Source: Phycomyces blakesleeanus NRRL 1555(-) (Eukaryota; Mucoromycota; Mucoromycetes; Mucorales; Phycomycetaceae). From it: DNA of 64,000 nucleotides. Every line of letters begins with the position of its first letter. The stretch's first letter is position 1. Location: the NCBI RefSeq assembly GCF_001638985.1, contig NW_017265144.1, positions 1,116,001-1,180,000 on the forward strand. Reading direction: 5' to 3'. Positions 46,731-58,533 of this stretch are shown here, one piece after another. The translations under genes were made by a program, and so were the position numbers. The notes under the pieces were generated by a model. The model was not told the DNA's origin, ran no database searches, and worked only from the letters and a program-made list of their open reading frames with translations.

Positions 46731-48519
46731 ATGCGTTCTTCTCTAATTGTATACTTGTCGTTGCTTTCAGTGGCCTCTATGGGTAAGTCAATCTTTTCAA
46801 TACAATTTCATCCACTTTTTTTTAGAAAAGAAAATAATTAAACTTTGGATTATTTTTATTTTTAATCTTAATTTTTAATTTTTAATTTTGTTTTTTATAG
46901 CCCTTGCTCAGCATCGACAGGAAAATAATGGTTCCGATGACATTGTCACCGTCACTGTTGCTACCACGGTCACCGAGATTGCCAACAGAAGAACTCCTAC
47001 CCATGCTGTGTCTCGAACTGGTCCAGCTCCTCAAGCTACTATAGACGAGGATAGCCACCATCGTCCTAGACCTCCTCCACCACCACCTCCTCCTCACCAT
47101 GTAGGTCCTCCTCCAAGACCTCCTCCTCACCATATGGGTCCTCCTCCACCTCCACCTCCTCCATTCTTTGGCCCTCCTCCTCCACCACCACCACCACCTC
47201 CACCACCGCCATTCTTTGGTCCTCCTCCTCCACCACCACCACCTCCTCCACCACCGCCATTCTTTGGTCCTCCTCCTCCTCCTCCACCGCCCCCACCACA
47301 CTTTGATCCCCCTCCCCCTCCATTCGGACCACCACCTCCACCTCCTCCGTTTGGTCCACCTAGACCATGGAGTGTCCCACCCGGACCTCCTCCTCCACCC
47401 GGACCTCCTCCTCCACCCGGACCTCCTCCTCCTCCAGGACCTCCTCCTCCTCCAGGACCTCCTCCTCCTCCAGGACCTCCTCCTCCTCCAGGACCTCCTC
47501 CTCCTCCAGGACCTCCTCCTCCTCCAGGACCTCCACCTCCACCCGGACCTCCACCTCCACCCGGACCTCCTCCTCCACCCGGACCTCCACCTCCACCAGG
47601 ACCTCCACCTCCACCAGGACCTCCACCTCCACCAGGACCTCCACCTCCACCCGGACCAGGTCAATTCGGTCCTCCTCCACCTCCACCTGGACCTCCTCCT
47701 CCACCTCCACCACCCGGACCACCTGGACCACCTCCCCCTCCCCCTCCTCCCCCACCAGGTCCTCCAGGTCCTCCCCCTCCTCCAGGTCCTCCAGGTCCAC
47801 CACCTCCACCACCTCCACGAGGCCCAGGTCCATTTAATGCTCCTCCTCCAGGTCCTCCCCCTCCACCCGGACCACATTCTCCACCCGGACCTCCTGCACC
47901 ACCAGGACCATCAGGACCTCCACCTCCACCTGAAGCACCTGCACCACCAGGACCTCCTGCACCACCAGGACCTCCTGCACCTCCTGCACCTCCTGCACCT
48001 CCAGGTCCTCCCGCTCCTCCAGGACCATCAGGACCTCCTCCTCCACCAGGATCACCTGCCCCACCAGGACCTCCAGCACCACCTGGACCTCCTACTCCTC
48101 CTGGACCTCCAGGCCCACCAGGAGGACCTCCATTCCTTAACCACGTCAATCCTCACATCACACCTGGCCATCCTGCCGTTGCACATCCCACAAACTCAAA
48201 ACACGATGATGACAAGCACGAGACTAAGAAGGGTGGAAAGAGCGAGAAGAGCGAAAAGGGCAAGAAGACTGATTCGGCTGGCTCGGCCTCCTCTTCGGAA
48301 CCTTCGATGACCGGAAGTGTCAGTGGCTCTCCTATGCCAACTGTGGATCTGCTCGACTTCCCAAAGGCATCCAAGCCATCTTCTGCCTCGGCATCCGTGA
48401 AGAAGCTTGCCCCATCCGTCGTAATGGCTAAGCAAGACAGTGCAGGCGTTAGTAATTTGCAGATCCAGATCGGTATTACATTGATGATTGCTCTATTGTC
48501 TCTTTTAGCTTTGGCCTAA
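46731..48519 (+). CDS. Secreted proline-rich, GPI-anchored surface protein
   Basis: Two exons, 46731-46782 and 46901-48519; 556 residues. The first exon plus start of the second give a signal peptide (MRSSLIVYLSLLSVASMALA). After about 35 mixed residues comes about 370 residues of proline-rich sequence: first PFFGPPPPPP-type blocks, then about 15 near-identical 6-residue PPGPPP units (18-bp period, about 47388-47655), then collagen-like PAPPGPPAPPGP. A Lys/Glu/Ser-rich stretch follows, and the C-terminus SNLQIQIGITLMIALLSLLALA is a GPI-attachment signal. Likely an extensin-like cell-wall or cell-surface protein. The repeat leaves long open frames in other registers and on the opposite strand; those are shadows. 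Function inferred from composition only. Confidence 0.85.
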
Positions 48520-49415
48520 AATAGAACATAGTGTAATTAATTAATCAAATAATTAAATATATATATATATATATATACATATAAATGTGTACATATAAAA
48601 AGATAGAAAGACATAGAATATGTGTATATAGAATATTGTATTTCTTCTTTTATTTATTGTATATATATATATAAATATATAAGTAAATACAGATATAACA
48701 TAATAATCAATTTAATAAAAATAAAATCTTAATGTGTTATTATCAATATTGGGTGCCTTTTTGTGTGTGTGCAAATATTATCTAGAATAGAAGATTTATG
48801 TACAGATCATTTTTACTATTAACATTTATTAGTATATTATTTATGGGTCTTTGATTTGTATTTCATTTTCTTATTCTGGATCTCTTTATCTCTTTCTGTA
48901 GGTAAATTGACTATATTAGCTTCTTTAGTCTCGTACAATATATATATGCAATACGTTTGTATGTATCCATAAAACAAAAGAAAAAGGTCAATTGCTTACA
49001 GAATTTAGAAATTATATATATATATATATCTGTCAAGTCCATTAGTATGAATGTAGGTATGGGTCAGAGACTAATGATCTTATTAAAAATGTATTGAGTT
49101 TATATAAGTAATGGTTCAATTCAGTGCTTACAGAACAAACCAAAAATTGTGTGAAAAGATAAACCAAAAAAAAAGTAGACATTTAAACAGGCCTATGGAT
49201 CAGCTTGCTATACCAGTAGTATAGAAATTCATTATGTATATACCACTCATACGAAGAAAAAAGGTCTTGAAAAATCATAGCATTTCTAACACAAATCATA
49301 TATATATGCTATTCTTTAACAAACAAAGTTTGGATTGTTCATTGTAAAGGTTTAGAGTGTCATATTCCAATAAAGCATAGCATATATTTTATAAAAAAGA
49401 AAAGAAAATTTAAGT
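48520..49415. other. Intergenic AT-rich region
   Basis: About 900 bp with several (TA)n tracts and no supported gene. No clear inverted-repeat end for the transposase fragment to its right could be found here. Confidence 0.5.
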
Positions 49416-50254
49416 TTAATATCTGGTGTTTCCACCACGAGCATCAATTACAGCCTTAATTCTATCAGACATCCTGGCAACAAAACCAGCCCCAAACTTT
49501 GGGTCCATCTGTTCACATTCCTTTGCGATGCAGACCTTGATATCTTTAGTATTGTTAATATAAGCCTTTTGCTTTGTAATTCGGTCTTTTATGGCCTTCA
49601 ATACATGTTCAATTGGGTTCAAATCAGGACTTTAGGAAGGCTAGTAGTCAAATCGTTTGATCTGCCAACGATTCTTCCACCATGTTGTATATGAGCCAGT
49701 ATGACAGCTAGCACCATCTTCTTGGAAGGTGAAGACTATATCCTGTTCTCCATTTAAGTTTTGATACCCTGGATTGAAGTCGTTGGATAAACAGTCGACA
49801 TATACGTCTTGGTCGACTGAGCCTTCAAGAGCCACGAGAGATCCAAATCCTCCTGGCCAGAAACACCTCCATACCATTACTTAACTTTTTCCAAACCTCA
49901 CTGTAGGAACTATATGCCTTTGCTGGAGACGCTCTCTAGTCTTACGAATTACGGATGCGTCAGAATCATTGCCTTTCACCATGAACCTGGACTCATCTGA
50001 CCAGATTACTCTTCTCCAGTCTTCAACTGCCATATCGGCTCTGGCTCTTTCCCAACGCAGTCTGTTTTTCATCTGTTTGGATTCCAATTTTGACCTGGCA
50101 ACTGGGATGTAAGAAGCAAAGTTGTCTGCGCGAATATAGCTGATAACCGGCTCTCTTGACAAGCAATTCCACCGAGATGTGCCAAGCTAATTTGGTGATA
50201 CCCCATAACCCCCTCTTTTATCCTCATCTCGGCCAAATAGATTTCGCCGCACAT
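49416..50254 (-). pseudogene. Decayed Tc1/mariner transposase
   Basis: DDE transposase relic read on the minus strand in one frame. Recognisable blocks: ISYIRADNFASYIPVARSKL, WRRVIWSDESRFMV (first catalytic Asp), QEDGASCHTGSY (second Asp), then SPDLNPIEHVLKAIKDRI (third acidic residue) and a C-terminus ending ARGGNTRY. Four in-frame stops interrupt it, at 50187-50189, 49881-49883, 49641-49643 and 49632-49634; no frameshift is needed from 50162 down. The stops at 49641 and 49632 replace the Trp and Gln usual in W-P-x-Q-SPDLNP, as C:G to T:A changes would. The N-terminal helix-turn-helix region is missing or unrecognisable and no terminal repeats were found. Not active. Confidence 0.88.
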
Positions 50255-50275
50255 TTGAACAAAGGCTAGTGTTTA

Positions 50276-50446
50276 TCGGTGACGCGTAGTGTCTTTGAGT
50301 TTTTCTGGCGTAGGCTTTTTAGGGGTCGGTTGTTCCAGTTGCTTTGTCAATTCCTGATGATGATGCCAATCGTCGAATGAGGGAGGTCCAAGATATTTAT
50401 TTGATTTTTCACCGGAGGGAAAATGGTTTTTCTTGATGGAGAGCAT
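50276..50446 (-). CDS. Hypothetical 57-residue ORF beside the transposase relic
   Basis: Begins MLSIKKNHFPSGEKSNKYLG and ends KPTPEKLKDTTRHR, with a His-rich middle (DDWHHHQELTKQLEQP). Composition is more protein-like than the surrounding DNA. It stops about 20 bp before the transposase homology begins. It might be the first exon of a host gene cut by the insertion, or chance. Not recognised. Confidence 0.25.
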
Positions 50447-52386
50447 TTATGTCACAATGTAAAAAGAAAAGAGAAAATCTACTAGCACACGGCTAGGCGC
50501 ATTTGTTTCTTTGATAGTTTCTGTGTTGGTAACCCGAGGTGTTTCTTAATGTAGCTTCGGTATGAAATATAAAAAAAAACAAAACAAAAAATAAAGAGTT
50601 TCAACCTTTGATGGATTTATGAAGACTTGTTTTTTTTTTTAGAATTTATTTTCTAGATTTTTGAGTGTATTCTGTTTTCAAATTTATTAATTTTTTTTTG
50701 CGTAGTTTGATAATTGATTCCGGTAGCTTTAGACAGCTATAGGCAGCTCCAGATGGTTTCAAAGGGGGTTTTTTTTCTCCGTTTCTCATTTCGCTTAGAT
50801 ATACTTCATTTATATGAACAATCTTGAGTTCTTTAGTTTCAATGCTTGTTAATCGAAACGGTGAATTTATAACAAAGATGGACGGCTTCCTTTGTCAAAG
50901 TCCTTTACGATATTATATCTACTATAGTTTGTAAATAAGAGGAGAAAAGTAGTACAGTTAAAAGCCCATCAGAGTGTGTAGAATCCCTCAGACACTTTCT
51001 CTCTCATAAGCTTTTAGAAGCTTTTGGAGTACTATACTACATTATATACATATTAATGACAGCTTAATACTCAAATAATTTATGAGCATGCATTTTCAAA
51101 ATAAATTGAAAAGTCTTTCATAATTCAATAAATAAGATGTATATATATATATAAGTAAATTTGTCTAAAAAAAAGAAGAATAATTGCTAGTGTTGTCTAG
51201 GCAACCTGGCTAGAAAAGACATATATATATAATTAAATAAACAAAATGCTCTTCTCTAATTTACACTGTATATAACCTAAGGGGGGGGGGGGGGGGAGAT
51301 TAGCTACATGTTGTGTGTGATAAAGTTTGATATACTTTTAATGATATCGTCCAAATAAGAAGAAAAATATTAAGAGTAAAAATACTCAACGATGTTGGGA
51401 GCATATATAAGATGACTAAAGAAATAAAGAAAAAGAAAAGAAGAAAGTCATATTCCCACTCTGTACGCACACAGGCACACAGGCACACAAGCACACAAAA
51501 TGTGGGGTGGTTCTCCGATAAAACCTCAGTTTAAATTATGTAGGTTTACCTAAAAAGAAATTGATAGTAATTACTTGTAAGGACAACTGCACTTCTTTAA
51601 TCGATTGATCTATCTATCCTATAGGTATATATAAATTATAAGGCGTTTAAAAAAAGGCTCTGTAATTGAGGTGAAATACCAAAAAATATCAAGGTAATGT
51701 AAGGAAACAATATTATTTCTCTGAAGGTGTGTGTGTGTGTGTGTGTGGATCTAACTGTCTAAAACACAAAAGACAAGTTGGTGTCTTGGCAATATATATA
51801 CAGGCATATGAAGATTATAGGTAGGTAAAAGTATACACTTGCCTATTTGCTTTATTTTGTTCAAATTAGGGTTTCAATATCAAATGCTTTTCTTCTTTTC
51901 TTCTTCTTTGCCTCATTCTAATGACCGGCTGGTTCAGTGTAAAATATATATTTTAATTATCAAAGAAGTTAGAATAGATGTCCAATTACACTAGAAAGGG
52001 AGACTTTGTTTAAAGCAAGCTTTTGTGTGTGTAAGAAGGAATCATTACTACAATCATAAATGCTACACAAAGGAGAAAGGAAGTCTTTTGATAATATATA
52101 CACATGTATATAAATATTCTTTAAAACTAATTTTATATCGTCATGGTAACCATTTCTTATAATATATTTAAACAGTCTTAACTCACCTTCTTCTTCTTCT
52201 TTTACTCACACTCAAAAAAAAATTAAAGGGAAAGAAAGAAAGAAAAAGAGAGAGAAAATAAAGAAAGCTCGCCTACAACTTCTTCTTCCTCCTCTTCTTC
52301 TTTTTTACTTGTTCACCCTCTTCTTTCTCCTTCTTCTTCTTTCTCCTAGTCTTTATATATATTATTGTACTCATTTAAACCCGAAA
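50447..52386. other. Intergenic region upstream of the acyltransferase
   Basis: About 1.9 kb without a supported gene. Includes a 16-base G homopolymer at 51281-51296, a (GT)n run at 51727-51746 and a TTC-rich pyrimidine tract from about 52184 to the start codon, a typical promoter/leader composition in this window. Confidence 0.5.
51281..51296. repeat. Poly(G) tract, 16 bases
   Basis: Uninterrupted run of 16 G in an otherwise AT-rich intergenic stretch. A longer one lies in an intron at 53798-53819. Confidence 0.9.
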
Positions 52387-55300
52387 ATGACGGGTCAATT
52401 GTGCATCGATGCAATTACACAAGGAATTGTCAAAGTTGGATTCAGAGTGATTCTCCATGTGTTCTTTCGCGAAATTAAGACCAGTGGTGTAGATCAAGTA
52501 CCTGCCAATGGGCCATGCATCTTCATTGTCGGACCTCATTCCAACCAATTTGTTGACGGTATGGTATTCTACAGCTACACTGTTCGTAGAACCTACTCTG
52601 TAATGGCTGCTGTTTCCTATAAAAAGCCTGTTATTGGACACATAGGGCAAGTACTTCGAGCAAGTAAGTGTCTTATTGAATTCTTGTTCCCATTTCTATT
52701 CTCCTTTCATCATAGAAAATGTATATATATGTTATATGATATAATATTCTCCATAGTTATAATTTAATCTAATTTTAATATCACACACACACATGTATAT
52801 ATATATACCGTAATGTTAATGTTAATGTTAATTATATAATAATTACAATCATATTATGTATTTTGTATTATCTTAGTTCCTGTGGTTAGACCTCAGGATA
52901 TCATGAAGAGTGGAACTGGACATGTACTCTATGATCCAATGGATCCTTACCGAGTCAGAGGTGTTGGTACTATGTTTACGCAGGAGCTGATGCCCCGTGA
53001 TACTGTTGTGTTTGTTGGATGCAAGTTACAGGTGATAAAGGTTGTGTCGGACACCGAGATGGAAATTGCGTACACACTCGACACCAGGGAAGATGCCTTG
53101 GCAGGGTGCAAGTCTAATGTTCCCTGTGTATTCAAAATTGCACCGCATGTGGATCAGACACCAGTGTATGAAGAAGTCCACAATTACCTAGACAACAACC
53201 AATGCATAGTCATATTTCCTGAAGGCGGTAGTCATGATCGTACTGAAATGTTACCATTAAAAGGTTTGTCTTTCTTTTGTCTTTATTTATTTTTGCGTCT
53301 TTTGTGTTGATTTTGATGTTGATGTTGATGTTGTTCCTTATCTATACATACACATGGTTAAATCTAAAAGATAATTCTGTGTTGTATTCATGCAAAGTAA
53401 AATATAGTAAAATATTAATGCTAATAACTAACTACTAATTATCGTCTACTGTTTAAGCTGGTTTTGCTGTAATGGCATTAGGAGCTGTGGCTGAGAACCC
53501 TTCGCTTGATCTCAAGATTATCCCGGTTGGTATGTCATTTATTAATGTCTCTTTCTTATCATTAAATAAGAAGAAGATAAGAGGAAATAGAGTATACATA
53601 TACACAAAAAAAACAAACAAACATATATAGATAAGATTACAGCACAAGATACTTTTAGAGTATTTATACATCTTTATCTCTATGTATAATTGTATAAGGA
53701 CGTCAAAAATCATATATAAAATAGAAAACAATATAATGAGAAAAGAAGGAGGGAGGGAAAGAGGGGGAGAAGTAAGGGGTGGAGAAGGGGAAGGATAGGG
53801 GGGGGGGGGGGGGGGGGGGAGTGGTGATAATTGAAGATTGACTGACAGATAAACTTGTGTGTAGGTTTGAACTACTTTCATCCCGACCAGTTCCGATCCA
53901 GGGCTGTTGTTTCTTATGGCCAGCCGATTTCTGTCAGTCATGAAGATGCAGAGATGTTTAAACGGGGTGGAAGGGATAAACATGAGGCTGTAATGCGTCT
54001 ATTGGATCAAAGCGACGAAGCCTTCAAGGGAGTAACAATCAGTGCTCCCGACGACGACACACTTTGTGTAAGTAACAGCATACATATAATGACAGAATAT
54101 TCGCTTTTAAACCACCTTGTATATATACACGCGCGCGCAAATACTTATATTCATATTCATTTTATATATCTTTTCTTTAGATTATTAGAGCTGCATGCCG
54201 TCTACGTGAATCTGACCACCATACTCCACTCTCTATCGAGCAAATCGTTCAGCACAACCGCGATTTTGCAAAGGGATGGAACCAGCTAAGAAGCGACCCC
54301 CAACTTCAAGCATTGTCACGGAGAGTAAAGCTATACAACGAAACCCTCTCCTTTTTTGATATAAAAGACCATCAAGTTGAAAAGCTTAATATACCTCAAA
54401 TGACAGCAGCTAGACTACTTGTCCAACGACTGACAAAACTCCTTGTGGTTTCTGGTGTGTGTGCGCCTGCGTAAGTAATTCCTTTTTCTTTTTTTTTCTT
54501 TTTTTTTTTTTAGTTGGTTGATTGATTGATTAATTTAAATAAATAAGTAAATGGATGAGTAAATCCATATATGGGACTTTGATTGATACTTTGTTTTTAG
54601 TGATAAAGAAGCTTACTTGCATTATTTACTTATTTGTTTATGTTGTGTAGATATATTGCCAATCTACCACTAATGTGGATCACTCAGTATATCAGCAAAA
54701 TGAAGCAAAGAGGTAAAGAAGCGTCTAGTTAAAGTGGTGTATCTATATATCTATATATGCATTATTGATTTATAGTTGTTAAATGGAATTCTTACTAATT
54801 TACTTGTATATGTAAATTGTTTTTAGAGGCCTTGGCTGGATCCATGGTAAAAGTGGCTGCAAAGGATGTCTTGGCTACCTGGAAGGTACTGGTAGCAGCA
54901 TTCGCGGTCCCGTCCCTTTATCTTCTGTATGCTGGAATCTACGTTTTTTATTTTGCAAAGAATAGAATTTTCTTGTCACCAAAAGCAAAGATCCTCAAAA
55001 TTTCCAATCTGTTTGCCTTACAACTCATACTCCAGTACGGGTTCTTGCGCCTTGGTGATGCCGGCCGTGATCTATACAAGTAAATGAGACTCGAATGATT
55101 GCAAAATACATACATATATACACAAATTAACTGATATAAATATCATTCTTTCAGATCAACAAAACCACTATTTTTGGCACTTCGTAACCCAAAAGCAGGA
55201 GAAATCCTTCAGTCTATGCGATCAAATCTAGCAAAAGATATCACTACGTTTGTTAGCCAGCACACAAATATATTCCCTACCTTTGACGAAAATATTGAAA

Positions 55301-55573
55301 ATATTAACGAATCACCTATAACCAGAGGTAAGAAAGGAAGAAAAATAAGAAGGAGAAATTACATTCTAACATGAGAAAAAAAAACGTCCCTTCTTTGCTG
55401 GGTTTGTTTATTTAGAGACATCTCCAACATTATCCATAGTAACCACTACCTCTGCTGACTCGCAAGGATTATGCGATACTCCAAATCCAGATAAATTTGA
55501 TCTTGATATGTACAAAGAGCAAAAACCAGAGTCTAGTTTTCCCATTAAGAATGAAACAGAACATAGTATATAA
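52387..55573 (+). CDS. GPT2: Glycerol-3-phosphate / DHAP acyltransferase (Sct1/Gpt2 type)
   Basis: First acylation of glycerolipid synthesis, at the ER membrane: acyl-CoA plus glycerol-3-phosphate (or DHAP) to lysophosphatidate. Nine exons: 52387-52663, 52877-53263, 53458-53529, 53865-54067, 54181-54470, 54651-54712, 54827-55079, 55155-55327, 55416-55573; 624 residues. Acyltransferase motifs: GPHSNQFVDG (catalytic His and Asp), then IPVVRPQD, FPEGGSHDRTEMLPLKAG and IIPVGLNYFHPDQFRSRAVV. Membrane segments lie near the C-terminal half (LVAAFAVPSLYLLYAGIYVF). A Ser/Thr-rich hydrophilic tail follows, as in yeast Sct1 and Gpt2. Intron 3 (53530-53864) carries a 22-base G run. Cannot choose between the two yeast paralogues. 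Confidence 0.94.
53798..53819. repeat. Intronic poly(G) tract, 22 bases
   Basis: Perfect run of 22 G within a G-rich purine stretch (53745-53823) in the third intron of the acyltransferase gene, on the sense strand, about 45 bases before the acceptor. Confidence 0.95.
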
Positions 55574-56257
55574 ATATAGTAGAAGGATCAAGAAGTGCAT
55601 GTTTGTCTGTGTGTTTGTGTACAAAAGTCTTGGTTCAAAGAAGAAAACGTGTTTTACTGTTAAAAGAAATATTCATATATTATTTCCAAAGTGATTATGA
55701 AATCCACTTGAACTGTAGGCTCAAAATTATTATTATTATTATTTGCTCAAGATAATGATAGGCTCTTATTTTTATGCTGATATTTATGCTTTAAACGAAA
55801 TGTGCAAGTCAATTAGAGAACAATTGAAAGATATGATTTTTTTGCATAAATCTAAAGGTGAAAGAGGTTTATTTCATTTTGATTCTTTTTTATTTCATTT
55901 GATTTGGTGGGTAACCAAGTGAATAAAAAGAAAAATAATAAATCAATAATCGGTAAGAATATTATTAAGGTGAGGACGCTACTTTCACAAAATGTATTTT
56001 ATTTATTCATTCGTTCATTTATTAAATATGCTTGTTAATGTATAAAGACATGAGTATTGCATAGTTGCTACAGTTATTTTTTCTTAACCTAAATGCAGAG
56101 ACAGATATAGATATAGACATTGGCAGAGACACAGACACAAACAGATACAGAGTGGATATACAGAGATGTAGATACACAAATATTAAATATACGAAGAATA
56201 GAAGAAAAAGGAGACTCTGTTATTAAAGGTTAAAATTACAAGCACATACCTTCTGGT
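55574..56257. other. Convergent intergenic region
   Basis: About 680 bp between the stops of the acyltransferase and the homeodomain gene; holds both 3' flanks, an ATT run near 55727 and an ACAGA-rich tract at 56095-56165. No gene seen. Confidence 0.5.
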
Positions 56258-57280
56258 TCAACAAATGGAGTTTTTCCCTTTGTCGGATGCCTGATCATGG
56301 CTATGTGTATTTCGTGCTTCCTGTACACTCTCATTGATTTGGTGAGAGCTCGGGTAGCTGCTAATCAATCCGGGACCATTGTGTTCGTGTGGGTGCAGTG
56401 TCGGGAACGGCCACATTTGACCTTGCTGTCGAAATACAGAAGGGTGCATACTTGTGACAATTCCAATATCTGGTCTATGTGAAGTAAAAATAGGCGGGTG
56501 ACTACCTGAACTGTCCATAAAATGTTGGTAAGCTGGAAAAGTTTCGCTAGAGTATTGGTTTGGATTTGGATTTGTATTTGGATTTAGATTGGGGTTGATA
56601 TTTTGGCTTGGGTGGTGATGGTGGTGGTGGTGATGTTGGTGGTTACGGTAATTGTGGTGATTGTGAAGGTTGTGAAGGTTGTGATTATTGTGGCTAGATC
56701 TGGAGTTAATGAAGAAAGCTTCGCGGTCAGACATTGACATACTACTACCACTATCACTAGTAGTAATTCTGCCACTAGCTGTAGCAGAAACAGTTGTGGC
56801 AGTGGCAGTGGCAGTGGTAGCAGTAGCGGTGTGTTTAGAACTGTCGACTGTTACTGTAGGACTTTGATGACTGAGGGGAACAGTGCTGGTATTGGAATAC
56901 AATAGATCTGGATCATTTGTAGCCAGTGTGGTTCTGACTGGCAAGACGTGTGGATATCCAGAATCACGCTTAGGGGACCGCCCATGTTCTTGCGAGGACT
57001 GTGCCTTTCTTTCTTTTGCACGCCTGTTCTGCAACCACACCTGGACTCGACCTGGAGTGGTGTCCAGTTTTGCGGCCATCGCCTTTTTTTCGCTTGAAGA
57101 TGGCCGAGGGTGTCTTCGATAGAGTTCTTCGAGCAACTCGAGCTCAGAAGTCGAGAACCGGTGCCTGTGCTTTATTTCGGTTTGAAATTCTTCGTCATCG
57201 CTCGTACTTGTGGAGCTATTTGTATTCGCGTGCTCTTGATTATGCTCGCCATCGGTCTGCTCTTTTGAATTGGCATCCAT
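56258..57280 (-). CDS. Homeodomain transcription factor
   Basis: Unspliced 340-residue protein from the Met at 57280 (MDANSKEQ); a further in-frame Met at 57379 would add a Phe-rich leader translated from untranslated sequence and is not used. The homeodomain spans about residues 37-93: HRHRFSTSELELLEELYRRH, helix 2 around SEKKAMAAKLDTTPGRV and recognition helix VQVWLQNRRAKERK. Gln at position 50, Asn at 51 and Arg at 53 are present; position 49 is Leu where Phe is the rule. The rest is low-complexity: Thr/Ala runs, His/Asn runs (about residues 200-240) and Pro/Asn repeats. Nuclear DNA-binding regulator; targets unknown. Faces the acyltransferase gene tail to tail. Confidence 0.9.
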   Translation of the reverse strand: MDANSKEQTDGEHNQEHANTNSSTSTSDDEEFQTEIKHRHRFSTSELELLEELYRRHPRPSSSEKKAMAAKLDTTPGRVQVWLQNRRAKERKAQSSQEHGRSPKRDSGYPHVLPVRTTLATNDPDLLYSNTSTVPLSHQSPTVTVDSSKHTATATTATATATTVSATASGRITTSDSGSSMSMSDREAFFINSRSSHNNHNLHNLHNHHNYRNHQHHHHHHHHPSQNINPNLNPNTNPNPNQYSSETFPAYQHFMDSSGSHPPIFTSHRPDIGIVTSMHPSVFRQQGQMWPFPTLHPHEHNGPGLISSYPSSHQINESVQEARNTHSHDQASDKGKNSIC

Positions 57281-58533
57281 ATTTTGAATAAAAAAAAAGA
57301 AGAAAAGAAAGATAAAATGAAAACTTGAAAGAAGAGGTTTATATATACATAAGAATATTGACAGACTTTTTATATTCATTTATTTTTCTGAAACAGAATA
57401 ATAATATTGTTAGACCTAATTGAGAGATTTGTTCTCGAAATAAAATACTGATTAATTACTGATAATACAACTGTGATAATGAAGCTTAAAAAAGCAAAAA
57501 CAAAAAGACAGAAAGAAAGAAGAGAGATGGTTAGTATTGCTATTATTTTGTGATGATTATTGTCTGATATTATACACGTTTCTTGTTCTGGTTGTAGTAA
57601 AGGATATTCATAATACGTGCATTGATTTTGCTAATGTTCAGGTATTATACGCACATTCATTCCGTACCTCTTTGGAGATGAGTAGCTTTTATCGTAGTTA
57701 CCTGTAGGGTCAATAAGAATCAGAATAAGAATACCAAGTTCATTCATTTATTGAATCAAATTAAATTAAATTGATAGTAAAAATGTATATACGTATATAA
57801 AAATAAATAATAAAAAGGAGACAAAATACAATACCAAAAAAAGAAAAGAAAAAGAAACTTTCCCCCGCTAATATTAACTTCTAATGCCAGTTTACTGATA
57901 GACAAACGTATTTCTGAAACTGTTGGATCAACAGATAAAAAGGCTAGAACAATATTAACAGCATAATTGGAATCTTTTTTTATATATAAAATAAATAAAT
58001 AATAGTATTTGTCATTTTTCAATCTTTCACAATGAAAAAGACTTTGGAATAATTTATAATACAATATATACATAAACCGCAGTCTTAAATACCAAAAAAA
58101 AAGATACAAAAATACACACAGAAAAGAACAAAAAAAAAGGTAGAAAATCATTGAAATATCAATTTTTTATTGTTTTTTTTTCTATAATGTATCTTTTTCT
58201 TTCTGTTATCTAACTTTAATTGGCTTTTAATCTCTCTCTCTCTCTCTTTTTGTCCTTCATTCTTCATGTGCATAGGTGAGTTTACATATCTTGACAAGAG
58301 ATCAACCAAAAGTTATAGCATTGAAACATTGGAACAATAAAGAAAGAAAGAAAGAAAGGTTTTCGGTCATTTCTTCTTCTTTTTGCTTTTGTTTAAATAC
58401 GTCACATACAGCCTTATATTTGCCCACATATATATATATATATCTTTCTGTCCACTTCTTTCACAGCCTTACAATATTACCGTTTTGCTTTTTGCTTTTT
58501 GTTTGTTTTGTTTCATTTTATATATTTCTTGTT
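57281..58533. other. Intergenic region, homeodomain promoter and BUD31 3' flank
   Basis: About 1.25 kb, AT-rich with poly(A)/poly(T) tracts and CT-rich stretches near 58231-58250. ORFs at 57756-58151 and 58276-58610 are low-complexity and not supported. Confidence 0.5.

Noticed and set aside
46882..48149. Long antisense and alternative-frame ORFs over the proline-rich gene (Trp/Arg, Gly, Leu/His rich)
   Set aside because: They exist because CCN repeats lack stops in any register; only the plus frame has a signal peptide, a fitting intron and a GPI signal.
57756..58151. 131-codon minus ORF with hydrophobic composition
   Set aside because: Composition follows the A/T-rich DNA; contains no recognisable family signal and is broken by homopolymers.
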